Below, one piece after another: positions 33,940 through 42,516 of a stretch of 64,000 nucleotides of DNA. Below the pieces are notes generated by a model. That model was not told the DNA's origin and did no database searches. It worked only from the letters and a program-made list of their open reading frames with translations. Every line of letters starts with the position of its first letter. Position 1 is the first letter of the stretch. The stretch spans positions 372,001 to 436,000 of the forward strand of contig JBAZMV010000001.1 in assembly GCA_041649635.1 (NCBI GenBank). The letters are read 5' to 3'. The DNA is from Dehalococcoidia bacterium (GTDB lineage Bacteria > Chloroflexota > Dehalococcoidia > E44-bin15). Made by a program: the position numbers and the translations under genes.

Positions 33940-36390
33940 ATGGACGAAAAGACAGAAGCTTCTTCCGGTTACAACCCGCAGGAGATAGAGACCAAGTGGC
34001 AGAAGAGATGGTATGAAGACCATCTCTATGAAGTGAATGAAAGCGACCCCCGCCCCAAATGGTACGCCCTCACCATGTTCCCCTACACCTCGGGCGACCT
34101 GCACGTCGGCCACTGGTACGCCATGGCGCCGTCCGACGTGCACGCGCGCTTCATGCGCATGAAGGGCTACAACGTTATGCACCCCATCGGCTTCGATGCC
34201 TTCGGGCTGCCGGCGGAAAATGCGGCCATAAAGCGCGGCATACACCCGTACAAGTGGACCATGGACAACGTCGAGCGCATGCGCGGGCAGCTCAAGCGCA
34301 TGGGGTCAACCTACGACTGGCGGCGCGAGGTCATCACCTGCCTGCCGGAATATTACAAGTGGACGCAGTGGTTCTTCCTGAAATTCTACGAGGCCGGGCT
34401 GGCCTACCGCGCCAAGGCCCCTGTGAACTGGTGCCCCAAGTGTCAGACCGTCCTGGCCAACGAACAAGTTGTAGGAGAAGGTATCTGCGAGCGCTGCGAC
34501 GCGCCCGTGACGCACAGGGACCTGGAGCAGTGGTTCTTCCGCATCACCAAGTACGCCGACGAACTGCTCGACTTTAGCAGGATACAATGGCCCGAGCGCA
34601 TCAAGATAATGCAAACCAATTGGATAGGCAAAAGCAGGGGCGTGGAGATATCGTTCGGGCTGGACGGCGGCGGCGATTTGAACGTGTTCACCACGCGAGC
34701 CGACACGGTGTATGGAGTGACGTTCGTCGTATTAGCGCCCGAGAACCCGTTAGTGGAGAGGTTAACGACTCCCGACCGCAGCAAGGACGTCGAGCGATAC
34801 ATAGAGCAGACGCGAAGGGCGACCGAGATAGAGCGCGCCTCCACCGAACGAGAGAAGACCGGCGTATTCATAGGCTCATACGCCACGAATAAGCTCAACG
34901 GCGAGCGCGTGCCGATATGGATAGCGGACTACGTGCTGACCAGCTACGGCACCGGGGCCGTGATGGCGGTGCCGGCCCACGACCAGCGCGACTTCGAGTT
35001 CGCCAAAAAGTTCGGCCTGCCGATAAAGACCGCCATCGCGCCGCCTGATTGGGATAAGGGAGAGTTCACGCAGGCTTACACCGAGAGCGGAACGATGGTC
35101 AATTCGGCGCAATTCGACGGCTTGCCCAGCGATAAGGGCCTCGAAGCTATAGCCGACCATATCGAGAAGAACGACTTCGGAAGAAGGAAAATAACTTATC
35201 GACTACGGGATTGGCTCATCTCGCGCCAGCGCTACTGGGGCGCGCCGATACCAATGATCTACTGCAAGAAGTGCGGCGTGGTTCCCGTGCCCGAGAGCGA
35301 CCTGCCCGTGCTGCTGCCGGAGGACGCCGAGTTCAAGCCCACCGGCGAATCGCCGCTGAAACTATGCAAATCCTTCGTCGAGACCACGTGTCCTAAGTGC
35401 AAGGCCCCCGCCCAGCGCGAAACCGACACCATGGACACATTCATGTGCTCGTCGTGGTATTTCATGCGCTACACCAGCCCCGGATTCGACAGCGGGCCCG
35501 CCGATAAGGAGAAGATGCGATACTGGCTGCCCGTCGACCAGTACACCGGAGGCGCCGAGCACGCCGTGATGCACCTGCTCTACGCGCGCTTCTTCGTCAA
35601 GGCCTCTCGCGACATCGGAGCGGTCGAGTTCGACGAGCCGTTCACGCGCCTGTTCAACCAGGGAATCGTCACGAGCGGCGGGCAGAAGATGAGCAAGTCC
35701 CGAGGCAACGTCATCGCGCCGGACGACTACGTATCGACGCTGGGCGCGGACACCGTACGAACGTACCTGATGTTCATCGGACCCTGGGATCAGGGCGGCG
35801 ACTGGGACGACCACGGCATCAAGGGCATGCACCGCTGGTTCAACCGGATATGGTCGGTCGTTCTCGACAAGTACGATCCGGCGTCGATAGATGAAGGGAA
35901 AAATAAAGACCTGCTCCGCGTGACGCACCAGACCATCAGGCGCGTGCACGACGACCTGGAACGGTTCCATTTCAATACCATGCTGGCGGCCCTCATGGAG
36001 TTCACCAACTACCTGGGCAAGGCCCGTGACGATAAAGCGGTTTCACGCGAGGCATACGACGAGGCGAAGCGGGCACTGATGCTGATGCTGGCGCCGACCA
36101 CCCCGCACCTCGCCGAGGAGCTGTGGCAGCGCACCGGCAACCCCTACAGCGTACACAATCAGCACTTTCCAAAATGGGATGAGAAGCTGGCGGCCGATGA
36201 GAATTTCACGCTGGTTATACAGGTCAACGGAAAGCTGCGCGACAAGGTTGACGCGCCGGTGAACATCACCGGGGATGAGGCCAGGGAACTGGTGTTGAAT
36301 CGCGATAAAGTGAAAGAGCATCTCAAAGGCGCTGCGCCCGCGAAGGTTATTTACGTGCCGGGAAAGTTGATAAACATCGTCGTAAAGTGA
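33940..36390 (+). CDS. leuS: Leucyl-tRNA synthetase
   Basis: Class Ia synthetase charging tRNA-Leu. HIGH-type motif PYTSGDLHVGHWYAMAPSD near residue 48. The zinc segment is WCPKCQTVLANEQVVGEGIC, with a second CPKCKAPAQRETDTMDTF. The CP1 editing domain includes FTTRADTVYGVTFVVLAPEN and YGTGAVMAVPAHDQRDF. KMSKS site: TSGGQKMSKSRGNVIAPDD. The C-terminal anticodon and tail domains end VNGKLRDKVDAPVN. At 816 aa it is the full bacterial type. The start ATG follows a gene-free repeat stretch; no strong ribosome site is seen, but the protein start matches the family. Confidence 0.97.
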   Translation: MDEKTEASSGYNPQEIETKWQKRWYEDHLYEVNESDPRPKWYALTMFPYTSGDLHVGHWYAMAPSDVHARFMRMKGYNVMHPIGFDAFGLPAENAAIKRGIHPYKWTMDNVERMRGQLKRMGSTYDWRREVITCLPEYYKWTQWFFLKFYEAGLAYRAKAPVNWCPKCQTVLANEQVVGEGICERCDAPVTHRDLEQWFFRITKYADELLDFSRIQWPERIKIMQTNWIGKSRGVEISFGLDGGGDLNVFTTRADTVYGVTFVVLAPENPLVERLTTPDRSKDVERYIEQTRRATEIERASTEREKTGVFIGSYATNKLNGERVPIWIADYVLTSYGTGAVMAVPAHDQRDFEFAKKFGLPIKTAIAPPDWDKGEFTQAYTESGTMVNSAQFDGLPSDKGLEAIADHIEKNDFGRRKITYRLRDWLISRQRYWGAPIPMIYCKKCGVVPVPESDLPVLLPEDAEFKPTGESPLKLCKSFVETTCPKCKAPAQRETDTMDTFMCSSWYFMRYTSPGFDSGPADKEKMRYWLPVDQYTGGAEHAVMHLLYARFFVKASRDIGAVEFDEPFTRLFNQGIVTSGGQKMSKSRGNVIAPDDYVSTLGADTVRTYLMFIGPWDQGGDWDDHGIKGMHRWFNRIWSVVLDKYDPASIDEGKNKDLLRVTHQTIRRVHDDLERFHFNTMLAALMEFTNYLGKARDDKAVSREAYDEAKRALMLMLAPTTPHLAEELWQRTGNPYSVHNQHFPKWDEKLAADENFTLVIQVNGKLRDKVDAPVNITGDEARELVLNRDKVKEHLKGAAPAKVIYVPGKLINIVVK

Positions 36391-36404
36391 ATCTCCGACG
36401 GCAC

Positions 36405-36433
36405 TTGAGCCTGATGGAGAATTATTGTATACT
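36405..36433 (+). promoter_or_regulatory. Promoter of dnaN
   Basis: TTGAGC (36405-36410), 17-bp spacer, TATACT (36428-36433), between leuS and dnaN. So dnaN can be expressed apart from leuS. Confidence 0.65.
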
Positions 36434-36477
36434 ACGGTCACTTTAATACTACACCAACCCCGATCAGGAGGATTGTT

Positions 36478-37611
36478 ATGAAGCTGTCGTGTCTCCAGGA
36501 GAATCTCAGTAAAGGACTCAGCATTGTGGGCCGGGCGGTTGCCACGCGCAGCACGCTGCCGATAACCCAGAACGTTCTCATCAGCGCGGATAAATCGCGC
36601 ATCAAGCTCGCGGCCACCAATCTGGAAATAGCCATCACCTACTGGATCGGCGCCAAGGTCTCCGAGCAGGGAGAGATAACTGTTCCGGCCAGATTGTTCA
36701 CGGACTTCGTCAATTCTCTGCCCAACGATAAAATCGACATGTCCCTTTCGGCCAAGACGAAGACCCTCGAGATGAAGTGCGCCCGGTTTACCGGACGCAT
36801 TAACGGCATGGCGGCGGACGAGTTCCCTCCCATCCCGGCCATCGGCGACGGCGCGACGACTTCGATCGACCCGGACGCCCTGCGAGCGGCTATCGCCCAG
36901 GTTGTGTTCGCCGCCGCGACCGAGGAGACGCGCCCTGTGCTCACCGGCGTCTACTGCGAATTCCACGGCGACACGCTGACCATGGCCGCCGCCGACGGTT
37001 TCCGCCTTGCCGTGCACAAGGCGCAACTCGGCGGAAAGGTCAAAGAAAGGGCTGAGATCATCATACCGGCGCGCACGCTGAACGAGCTGCAGCGCCTGCT
37101 CACCGATGAGAAGGATCCGATAAATATAGTGGTCAACGCCAACAAGAGCCAGATAATGTTCCGACTGAAGGAAGCCGAGGTCGTGTCCCAGCTCATCCAG
37201 GGCAGTTTCCCCAACTACAAACAGCTTATACCGCAGAGCTGCACCACCGGCGCCGAGATGAGCCTGGCGGAGTTCGCCAAGGCCACCAAGACCGCCTCGA
37301 TATTCGCCCGCGAGGGCAGCGCCATAGTGCGCCTCCAGATAACCCCGGGCCAGAAGAACGCCCTGGGGCAGGTGATGCTCTCGGCGCGCGCCGAGGAAGT
37401 TGGCGAGGACACCGGCGATGTGGACGCGGTGGTCACGGGAGAGGAAGCCAAGATCGCCTTCAACAGCAAGTACCTGTCAGACGCTCTGAACGTGCTGCAT
37501 ACCGAGCGCGTATTGCTGGAAGTAACCGGGCCGTCAAGCCCGGGCGTGCTCAAGCCGGTAGGAGACGAAAACTATATCCATGTCGTAATGCCCATGTTCG
37601 TGCAATGGTAG
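36478..37611 (+). CDS. dnaN: DNA polymerase III beta subunit (sliding clamp)
   Basis: Ring-shaped dimer that tethers DNA polymerase III to DNA. Three clamp domains are visible in the 377 aa: domain 1 opens MKLSCLQENLSKGLSIVGRA and has ISADKSRIKLAATNLE. Domain 2 carries VVFAAATEETRPVLTGVYCE with AAADGFRLAVH. Domain 3 follows FPNYKQLIPQ and ends DENYIHVVMPMFVQW. The C-terminal VMPMxxxx tail is the family signature. CAGGAGGATTGTT precedes the ATG. It sits here with leuS and away from any dnaA visible in the window, so it is not in the classic dnaA-dnaN pair. Confidence 0.96.
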   Translation: MKLSCLQENLSKGLSIVGRAVATRSTLPITQNVLISADKSRIKLAATNLEIAITYWIGAKVSEQGEITVPARLFTDFVNSLPNDKIDMSLSAKTKTLEMKCARFTGRINGMAADEFPPIPAIGDGATTSIDPDALRAAIAQVVFAAATEETRPVLTGVYCEFHGDTLTMAAADGFRLAVHKAQLGGKVKERAEIIIPARTLNELQRLLTDEKDPINIVVNANKSQIMFRLKEAEVVSQLIQGSFPNYKQLIPQSCTTGAEMSLAEFAKATKTASIFAREGSAIVRLQITPGQKNALGQVMLSARAEEVGEDTGDVDAVVTGEEAKIAFNSKYLSDALNVLHTERVLLEVTGPSSPGVLKPVGDENYIHVVMPMFVQW

Positions 37612-37622
37612 TGAATATCGCG

Positions 37623-37693
37623 GCTAAATGAGTTCATTTAGCGATGGATGCGCGGCGATAAAAATAAAGGGGAGTGCAAAAACTCCCCTTTTC
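37623..37693. terminator. Two hairpins between convergent dnaN and phoU
   Basis: GCTAAATGA-GT-TCATTTAGC (37623-37642), then AAAGGGGAGT-GCAAAA-ACTCCCCTTT with T/A runs either side (37666-37693). The second could end transcription from both directions. Confidence 0.7.
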
Positions 37694-37757
37694 TATTCGA
37701 ATCCCACCGGGCGTACCATCGTAAATGCATCGTGGAGACCGACCGGTAATTTCGACT

Positions 37758-38420
37758 CTAATACTTCGACGCGCCGATCTCCTCCATCTTGCCGGTGACC
37801 ACGAACACGATGCGCTCGCAGATGTTGGTGACCCTGTCGGCGCTGCGTTCAAGATTGTGCGCCACCCATATTAACCGCGTGGCCCGCGTGATGGTGTGCG
37901 GGTCCTCCGCCATAAACGTGAGCAGTTCGCGGAACACCTGGTCGTAGATGTTATCGATCTCGTCGTCCTCGCCGGCGATCTTCCGCGCCGCATCGACGTC
38001 GTGATGGATAAAGGCGTCCATGCTGCGGTGCAGCATGTCGGCGGTCTTCTCCGCCATGCGCGGCAGGTCGATGAGCGGCTTAAGCGGAGGCTCGTTGCCG
38101 ATGAGCAATGTGATCTTGGCGATGCCCTCGGCGTGGTCGCCGATGCGCTCGAGCTCGGAGATGACGTTCAACACGGAGATGATGATGCGCAGGTCGCCGG
38201 CCATGGGCTGCTGCGTTGCGATGAGCTCTACGCACTTCTCCTCGATCTCGAACCTCTTCGCGTTGATCCTCTGGTCGTCGTCTATCACCTGCTGAGCCAG
38301 CTCCAAGTTGCGGTTCTTGAGCGATTCCATGGAGCGCAGGATGGCCTTCTCCACCATGCTGCCCATGAAGAGGATATCGTCCTGTATCTCGTGCAGCTTT
38401 TTCTGATAAATCTCTCTCAT
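37758..38420 (-). CDS. phoU: Phosphate uptake regulator PhoU
   Basis: Helical protein that links the Pst transporter to PhoR and represses the pho regulon when phosphate is ample. It has two PhoU repeats: IQDDILFMGSMVEKAILRSM, MAGDLRIIISVLNVISELER and IGDHAEGIAKI in the first. IYDQVFRELLTFMAEDPHTI and LIWVAHNLERSADRVTNICE lie in the second. E/DxxxD metal patches are present. Length 220 aa is normal. ATG 38420 has GGGAGG about 8 bases upstream. A longer frame runs up to 38966 but lies inside pstB in another frame and is rejected. It is the last gene of the pst operon. Confidence 0.95.
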   Translation of the reverse strand: MREIYQKKLHEIQDDILFMGSMVEKAILRSMESLKNRNLELAQQVIDDDQRINAKRFEIEEKCVELIATQQPMAGDLRIIISVLNVISELERIGDHAEGIAKITLLIGNEPPLKPLIDLPRMAEKTADMLHRSMDAFIHHDVDAARKIAGEDDEIDNIYDQVFRELLTFMAEDPHTITRATRLIWVAHNLERSADRVTNICERIVFVVTGKMEEIGASKY

Positions 38421-38437
38421 AGCCGTTCCTCCCTGTT

Positions 38438-39193
38438 TTATCCGAACCTGCCGGTGATATAATCCTCGGTCTTTTGATTCTTCGGCCGGCTGAACATGTC
38501 CGTCGTGTCTCCGTATTCCAGCATCTCCCCCATCAGGAAGAAGCCGGTGAAGTCCGAGACGCGCGCCGCCTGCTGCATGTTGTGCGTTACGATGACTATT
38601 GTATAGCTCTTTTTCAATTCCTGCATCAGCTCCTCGATCTTCAGCGTGGCGATGGGGTCGAGCGCCGAGCAGGGCTCGTCCATGAGGATGACCTCCGGCT
38701 CCACCGCCAGCACGCGGGCGATGCACAGCCGCTGCTGCTGTCCCCCGGAGAGCGTCAGCGCGGACTTCTTGAGGTCGTCGCAGACCTCGCCCCACAGCGC
38801 CGCCGCGCGCAGGCTCTTCTCCACCACCTCGTCCATGTTGACGAAGCGTTTCATACCCAGCATCCTGGGCCCGAAGGCCACGTTCTCGTATATCGACTTG
38901 GCGAACGGGTTCGGCTGCTGGAAGACCATGCCCACGCGCTTGCGCAGGTCTACGACGTCGACGCATTTATCGTAGATGTTCCTGCCGTCGAGCACGACCT
39001 CGCCGTCGATACGCGCGCCGGGGATTATATCGTTCATGCGGTTCAGCGTGCGCAGGAAGGTCGACTTGCCGCATCCCGACGGCCCGATGAGGGCCGTGAT
39101 GCGGTTCTCCATTACGTCGATGTTGATGTTCTTAAGGGCATGCAGCTTACCGTAGTAGAAATCGAGCTTTTTGATCTGCATCTTTGTGTTCAT
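38438..39193 (-). CDS. pstB: Phosphate ABC transporter ATP-binding protein
   Basis: ATPase of the high-affinity phosphate importer. Walker A GPSGCGKSTFLRTLNRM, Q-loop VFQQPNPFAKSIYENVAFGP, signature LSGGQQQRLCIARVLAVEPE, Walker B VILMDEPCSALDPIATL, H-loop IVTHNMQQAARVSDFTGFFL. The end DMFSRPKNQKTEDYITGRFG is typical for PstB. Length 251 aa is normal. Its ATG overlaps the pstA stop (ATGA at 39190-39193), so expression is coupled. Confidence 0.97.
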   Translation of the reverse strand: MNTKMQIKKLDFYYGKLHALKNINIDVMENRITALIGPSGCGKSTFLRTLNRMNDIIPGARIDGEVVLDGRNIYDKCVDVVDLRKRVGMVFQQPNPFAKSIYENVAFGPRMLGMKRFVNMDEVVEKSLRAAALWGEVCDDLKKSALTLSGGQQQRLCIARVLAVEPEVILMDEPCSALDPIATLKIEELMQELKKSYTIVIVTHNMQQAARVSDFTGFFLMGEMLEYGDTTDMFSRPKNQKTEDYITGRFG

Positions 39194-40050
39194 GACGGTT
39201 TTCCTTTCATCTTCGCCTGGAAGCGGTATGACAGCCAGTTGGTCACGGCGTTGATAACGAAGATCGTTACTATCAGCACCACGGCCGTGGCCATGGCCTT
39301 CTGCGGGGCATTGGAGTCCATTATCAGGTAGTAGATGTGCAGCGATAGCGGCCTCCCCGGATCCATGAGCGATGTGGGCATGCCGGTGTAGTTCCCTATC
39401 GTGAGGTAGAGGCAGGCGGTCTCTCCCAGCGCGCGCCCGATGCACAGTATGATCCCCGTTATCACGCCGGGGAAGGCCGTCGGCAGCACCACGTGCCGTA
39501 TCGTCTGCCACTTCGTCGCGCCCAGCGCCAGCGAGCCCTCGCGATGGCCGCGCGGCACGGCCTTTATCGCTTCCTCTGTGGTGCGTATCATCGTCGGCAG
39601 CAGCAGGCACACCAGCGTGAGCGCGCCCGACAGTATCGAAAAATTGAAGTTCAACGCGGTCACCAGCAGCGCCAGGCCGAACATGCCGAAGACGATCGAG
39701 GGTATCCCTGCCAGCGTGTCGATGCCGTAGCGTATGAAGCGCGTCAGGCGGTTGTCCGGCGCGTACTCCGCCAGATATATGCCGGCCCCGATGCCGGGCA
39801 CGACCAGGATGCCCATGGTGAGGGCGATGAGATAGATAGTGCTCACTATTATCGTGGAGATGCCGCCCCCGGCGTTTATCCCTCCCGCGGGCGGGGTGGT
39901 CAGGAAGTCCCATCCCAAGCCGGGAACGCCCTTGATGAAGATATATATGATGATCGTCAGCAGGAAGAGGATGGTTATCGCGCCCGAGGCCCAGACGAAT
40001 GCCATGGCCGCGCGCTGCGTATTTTTGGCCGAGGTTATCTTAGCGAGCAT
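39190..40050 (-). CDS. pstA: Phosphate ABC transporter permease PstA
   Basis: Membrane permease of the Pst importer, 286 aa with six helices. It opens with a hydrophobic helix (ITILFLLTIIIYIFIKGVPG), then GLGWDFLTTPPAGGINAGGG. The EAA-like loop is AIKAVPRGHREGSLALGATK followed by WQTIRHVVLPTAFPGVITGI. Late segment IGRALGETACLYLTIG. Its start overlaps the pstC end by 11 bases. Members of this pair look alike because PstA and PstC are paralogues; the shorter N-terminal loop assigns this one to PstA. Confidence 0.95.
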   Translation of the reverse strand: MLAKITSAKNTQRAAMAFVWASGAITILFLLTIIIYIFIKGVPGLGWDFLTTPPAGGINAGGGISTIIVSTIYLIALTMGILVVPGIGAGIYLAEYAPDNRLTRFIRYGIDTLAGIPSIVFGMFGLALLVTALNFNFSILSGALTLVCLLLPTMIRTTEEAIKAVPRGHREGSLALGATKWQTIRHVVLPTAFPGVITGIILCIGRALGETACLYLTIGNYTGMPTSLMDPGRPLSLHIYYLIMDSNAPQKAMATAVVLIVTIFVINAVTNWLSYRFQAKMKGKPS

Positions 40051-40906
40051 GGCGCAGCCGCCCTCCCCTCTTCAGCGCCACCAGCGCTATGCTGTTGAGG
40101 AACATGATGAGGAACAGCAGCACCACCCCGGTGGCGAACAGCGCGCTCATGTGGTCCGGCGGCGCGTACGTGGCCTCGACGGCGATGTTGCCCGTGAGCG
40201 TGCGCGCCGAATCGAGAGGCGAGACCGGCATCTGCACCGAGTTGCCGATGACCATTATCATGGCCATGGTCTCTCCTATGGCGCGGCCCATGCCCAGTAT
40301 GATCCCGGCCGCGATGCCGGAGCGCGCCGCCGGCAGCAGCACGTGCCATATCGTCTGCCAGTGCGTTGCGCCTATGGCCAGCGAGCCCTCCTTGTAGCCG
40401 CGCGGCACGGCCCTGATGGCGTCCTCGCTGATGCTGATTATCGTCGGCAGTATCATGGCCGCCAGCACTATCGAGGCCGCCGCTATGCTGAAACCCGTTC
40501 CGCCTATCTCCCTTATCAGCGGCACCACCAGCAGCAGCCCCACCAGGCCGTAGATAACGGACGGTATCCCCACCAGCAGCTCTACGGCGGGCCTCAGGAT
40601 CGTGCGCACCTTGAACGGGGCCACCTCGGCCAGCAGCACGGCGCAGCCTATGCCCAGCGGCACGGCGATGAGCAATGCGCCGAAGGTCACGTAGAGCGAG
40701 CCCACGATCATGGGCAGGATGCCGTATTGACCGAGCGACGGGCGCCACTCCGTGCCGAAGAGGAAGCTGAAAAAGCCGACCCTCTCAAACGCGGGCAGGC
40801 CCTCCTTGAAGATGAAGACGATTATGGTGAGGAATATGATGATAGAGGCGAACGCGCACAGGAAGACCAGGTTCTTTGAAGCCTTATCTATAAAATATCG
40901 CGACAT
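40040..40906 (-). CDS. pstC: Phosphate ABC transporter permease PstC
   Basis: Partner permease of PstA, 288 aa. The first helix is LVFLCAFASIIIFLTIIVFI, followed by FKEGLPAFERVGFFSFLFGT with the WRPS box characteristic of PstC. The coupling loop is AIRAVPRGYKEGSLAIGATH followed by WQTIWHVLLPAARSGIAAGI. GMGRAIGETMAMIMVIGNS is also typical. It lies 87 bases after pstS and overlaps pstA. Confidence 0.96.
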   Translation of the reverse strand: MSRYFIDKASKNLVFLCAFASIIIFLTIIVFIFKEGLPAFERVGFFSFLFGTEWRPSLGQYGILPMIVGSLYVTFGALLIAVPLGIGCAVLLAEVAPFKVRTILRPAVELLVGIPSVIYGLVGLLLVVPLIREIGGTGFSIAAASIVLAAMILPTIISISEDAIRAVPRGYKEGSLAIGATHWQTIWHVLLPAARSGIAAGIILGMGRAIGETMAMIMVIGNSVQMPVSPLDSARTLTGNIAVEATYAPPDHMSALFATGVVLLFLIMFLNSIALVALKRGGRLRHAR

Positions 40907-40993
40907 CTATACGCCTCTAGCTATGGATGGCTGGAGGGCTTATCGAACCCCCCAGCCGCAACTACTTTTTATTCCGCTTTCCCCCGTATCGGG

Positions 40994-41824
40994 CTATTGA
41001 GCCGAGATATATCCTTCGTCCTCGACGATGTCCTGCCCCTCTACGCCGAGACAGAAGTCGATGAAGTCCGCGACAGCCCCGGTCGGCTGCTCCAGAGTGA
41101 GGAAGTACAGCGGCCTGCTGATGGGATATGTGCCGTTCAAGACGTTGTCCACGGTGCCCGCCACCCCGTCCACGGCCAGCGCTTTAACCGCGCTGTCGAT
41201 GTAGCCGAAGGACAGGTAGCCGATCGAGTAAGGCGTGCTTGATGTTGCGGTCTTTATGGTGCCGTTGGACGGCTGCAGTATGGCGCCGGACTTTATCAGC
41301 TCCTCGCCCATGACCAGCTCCTGGAAGGCGTCGCGCGTGCCGGAGCCTTCCTCCCTGGAGATGACTATAATGTCCTCGTCGGGCCCGCCGACCTCGTTCC
41401 AGTTGGTGATGGTCCCCGCGTATATCTGCATGACCTGGTCCTTTGTCAGCCCGCTGACGCTGTTGCCGGTGTTTGTGATGATGGCGATGCCGTCGCGCGC
41501 CAGCAGGTGCGTCACCAGCGCGGGCTCGCTGGACTTGAGCTCCCTTGAAGCCGCGCCGATATCGAACGTGCCGTCCGCGGTCTTGGATACGCCGGTGCTG
41601 GAGCCGCCGCCCTGGATGATGATCTTGACGTCGGGATTATCCGCCATGAACGCCGCCGCCAGCATCTCCGCCACCGGCTGAACGGTTGTCGATCCGCCCT
41701 CTGTTATAGTGGTGCTCGACCCGCCGCCGCAGCCCGTGGCCGCGATGGATACCGCGATGAGCGCCAGCATGACCGAACCGGCCGCCCATCGGACCCTCTT
41801 AATCTTTCCTAACCAGTTACGCAT
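40994..41824 (-). CDS. pstS: Phosphate-binding lipoprotein PstS
   Basis: Extracytoplasmic phosphate receptor of the Pst importer. Signal peptide WAAGSVMLALIAVSIAATGC with a lipobox Cys, then GGGSSTTITEGGSTTVQPVA. The PBP fold carries IIQGGGSSTGVSKTADGTFD, SGLTKDQVMQIYAGTITNWN, and REEGSGTRDAFQELV for phosphate contact. Mature length is normal for the shorter PstS form. I chose ATG 41824, which has AAGGAGG 7 bases upstream; the longer frame from 41866 would begin inside the PHO-controlled promoter region. A PHO box lies at 41872-41910. Confidence 0.95.
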   Translation of the reverse strand: MRNWLGKIKRVRWAAGSVMLALIAVSIAATGCGGGSSTTITEGGSTTVQPVAEMLAAAFMADNPDVKIIIQGGGSSTGVSKTADGTFDIGAASRELKSSEPALVTHLLARDGIAIITNTGNSVSGLTKDQVMQIYAGTITNWNEVGGPDEDIIVISREEGSGTRDAFQELVMGEELIKSGAILQPSNGTIKTATSSTPYSIGYLSFGYIDSAVKALAVDGVAGTVDNVLNGTYPISRPLYFLTLEQPTGAVADFIDFCLGVEGQDIVEDEGYISAQ

Positions 41825-41871
41825 TCCATAACCTCCTTCAAGAGTTTTTAATTTCCAGTTTGACATGCGGT

Positions 41872-41910
41872 TATTAAGGCATCATTAAAACGATGTTAAT
41901 CTTTCGTTAA
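41872..41910 (-). promoter_or_regulatory. PHO box upstream of pstS
   Basis: Four minus-strand hexamers TTAACG, TTAACA, TTAATG, TTAATA spaced exactly 11 bp apart (start positions 41905, 41894, 41883, 41872). This is the layout bound by PhoB/PhoP response regulators (TTAACA-like half-sites, 11-bp period). It overlaps the last codons of the arsC-like gene. It predicts phosphate-starvation induction of the pstSCAB-phoU operon. Confidence 0.85.
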
Positions 41911-42334
41911 GCTTTTCTTCTATCAACTGTTTCACCAGGGACTCGATCTCATCGCGAATCTGTCTGACGATCCTGATAGGCTGCCCCTGCGGGTCGTCCA
42001 GCCCCCAGTCTATCGTGGGAACGAGGGCCGCCGGGCAGGCGTTGCCGTCCATGCAGCCCATGGTTATCACAACATCGGCGGAGTCCAGCATCTCCACGGT
42101 CAGAAGCTTGGGTTTCTGAGAGCCGATGTCGATGTCGCGCTCCTTCATGGCGTTGACCACTGTCTGATTCAACCGCTCGGCAGGCTGCGTTCCCGCGGAC
42201 GCGGCTCGAATATGCGGGGGCGCGTATTTATTGAAGAAGGCTTCCGCCATCTGGCTCCGGCCGGAGTTGTGGGTGCAGACAAAGAGGACTTTAACGGCCT
42301 TTCCCGTTTTCCCGGCTGTAACATTACGCTTCAT
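41885..42334 (-). CDS. Arsenate reductase-like low-molecular-weight phosphatase fold protein
   Basis: A 149-aa LMW-PTP-fold protein of the thioredoxin-type ArsC group. The P-loop CTHNSGRSQMAEAFFNKYAP is C(x)5R(S), at about residues 19-26. Downstream, SADVVITMGCMDGNACPAAL holds two more cysteines, as needed for the ArsC disulfide relay, then WGLDDPQGQP. It probably reduces arsenate to arsenite; a protein phosphatase role is possible. It sits in the pho locus behind its own PHO box (42356-42394). No arsR or arsenite pump is adjacent. The ATG has little ribosome-site sequence before it. It uses the same strand as the pst genes. Confidence 0.85.
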   Translation of the reverse strand: MKRNVTAGKTGKAVKVLFVCTHNSGRSQMAEAFFNKYAPPHIRAASAGTQPAERLNQTVVNAMKERDIDIGSQKPKLLTVEMLDSADVVITMGCMDGNACPAALVPTIDWGLDDPQGQPIRIVRQIRDEIESLVKQLIEEKLNERLTSF

Positions 42335-42355
42335 GGTTACAGCGTAGCAGACGAG

Positions 42356-42394
42356 CTTTAAGGGGTGTTTAAGGAGATGTTAAGGGAGTGTTAA
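42356..42394 (-). promoter_or_regulatory. PHO box upstream of the arsC-like gene
   Basis: Four minus-strand hexamers TTAACA, TTAACA, TTAAAC, TTAAAG spaced 11 bp apart (start positions 42389, 42378, 42367, 42356). They end 21 bases before the ATG. A weak -10 (TACGCT) could lie between, which would put the transcript start almost at the ATG. Confidence 0.8.
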
Positions 42395-42516
42395 GGTTTT
42401 GGCTGGAAAGTGTGCAGAACGATGAATTGTTTAACAACACATCTGACCTGATCTCGGTAAAGATATCACTGCAGAATGTTATGCTGTTCTACATACTTCT
42501 AAAAATGATAGGAGAA

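Noticed and set aside
38421..38966. N-terminal extension of phoU through pstB
   Set aside because: PhoU families start at MREIYQKKL, where there is a good ribosome site; the extension is an out-of-frame reading of pstB.
39839..40879. Plus-strand open frame opposite pstA/pstC
   Set aside because: Shadow of two well-supported permease genes.
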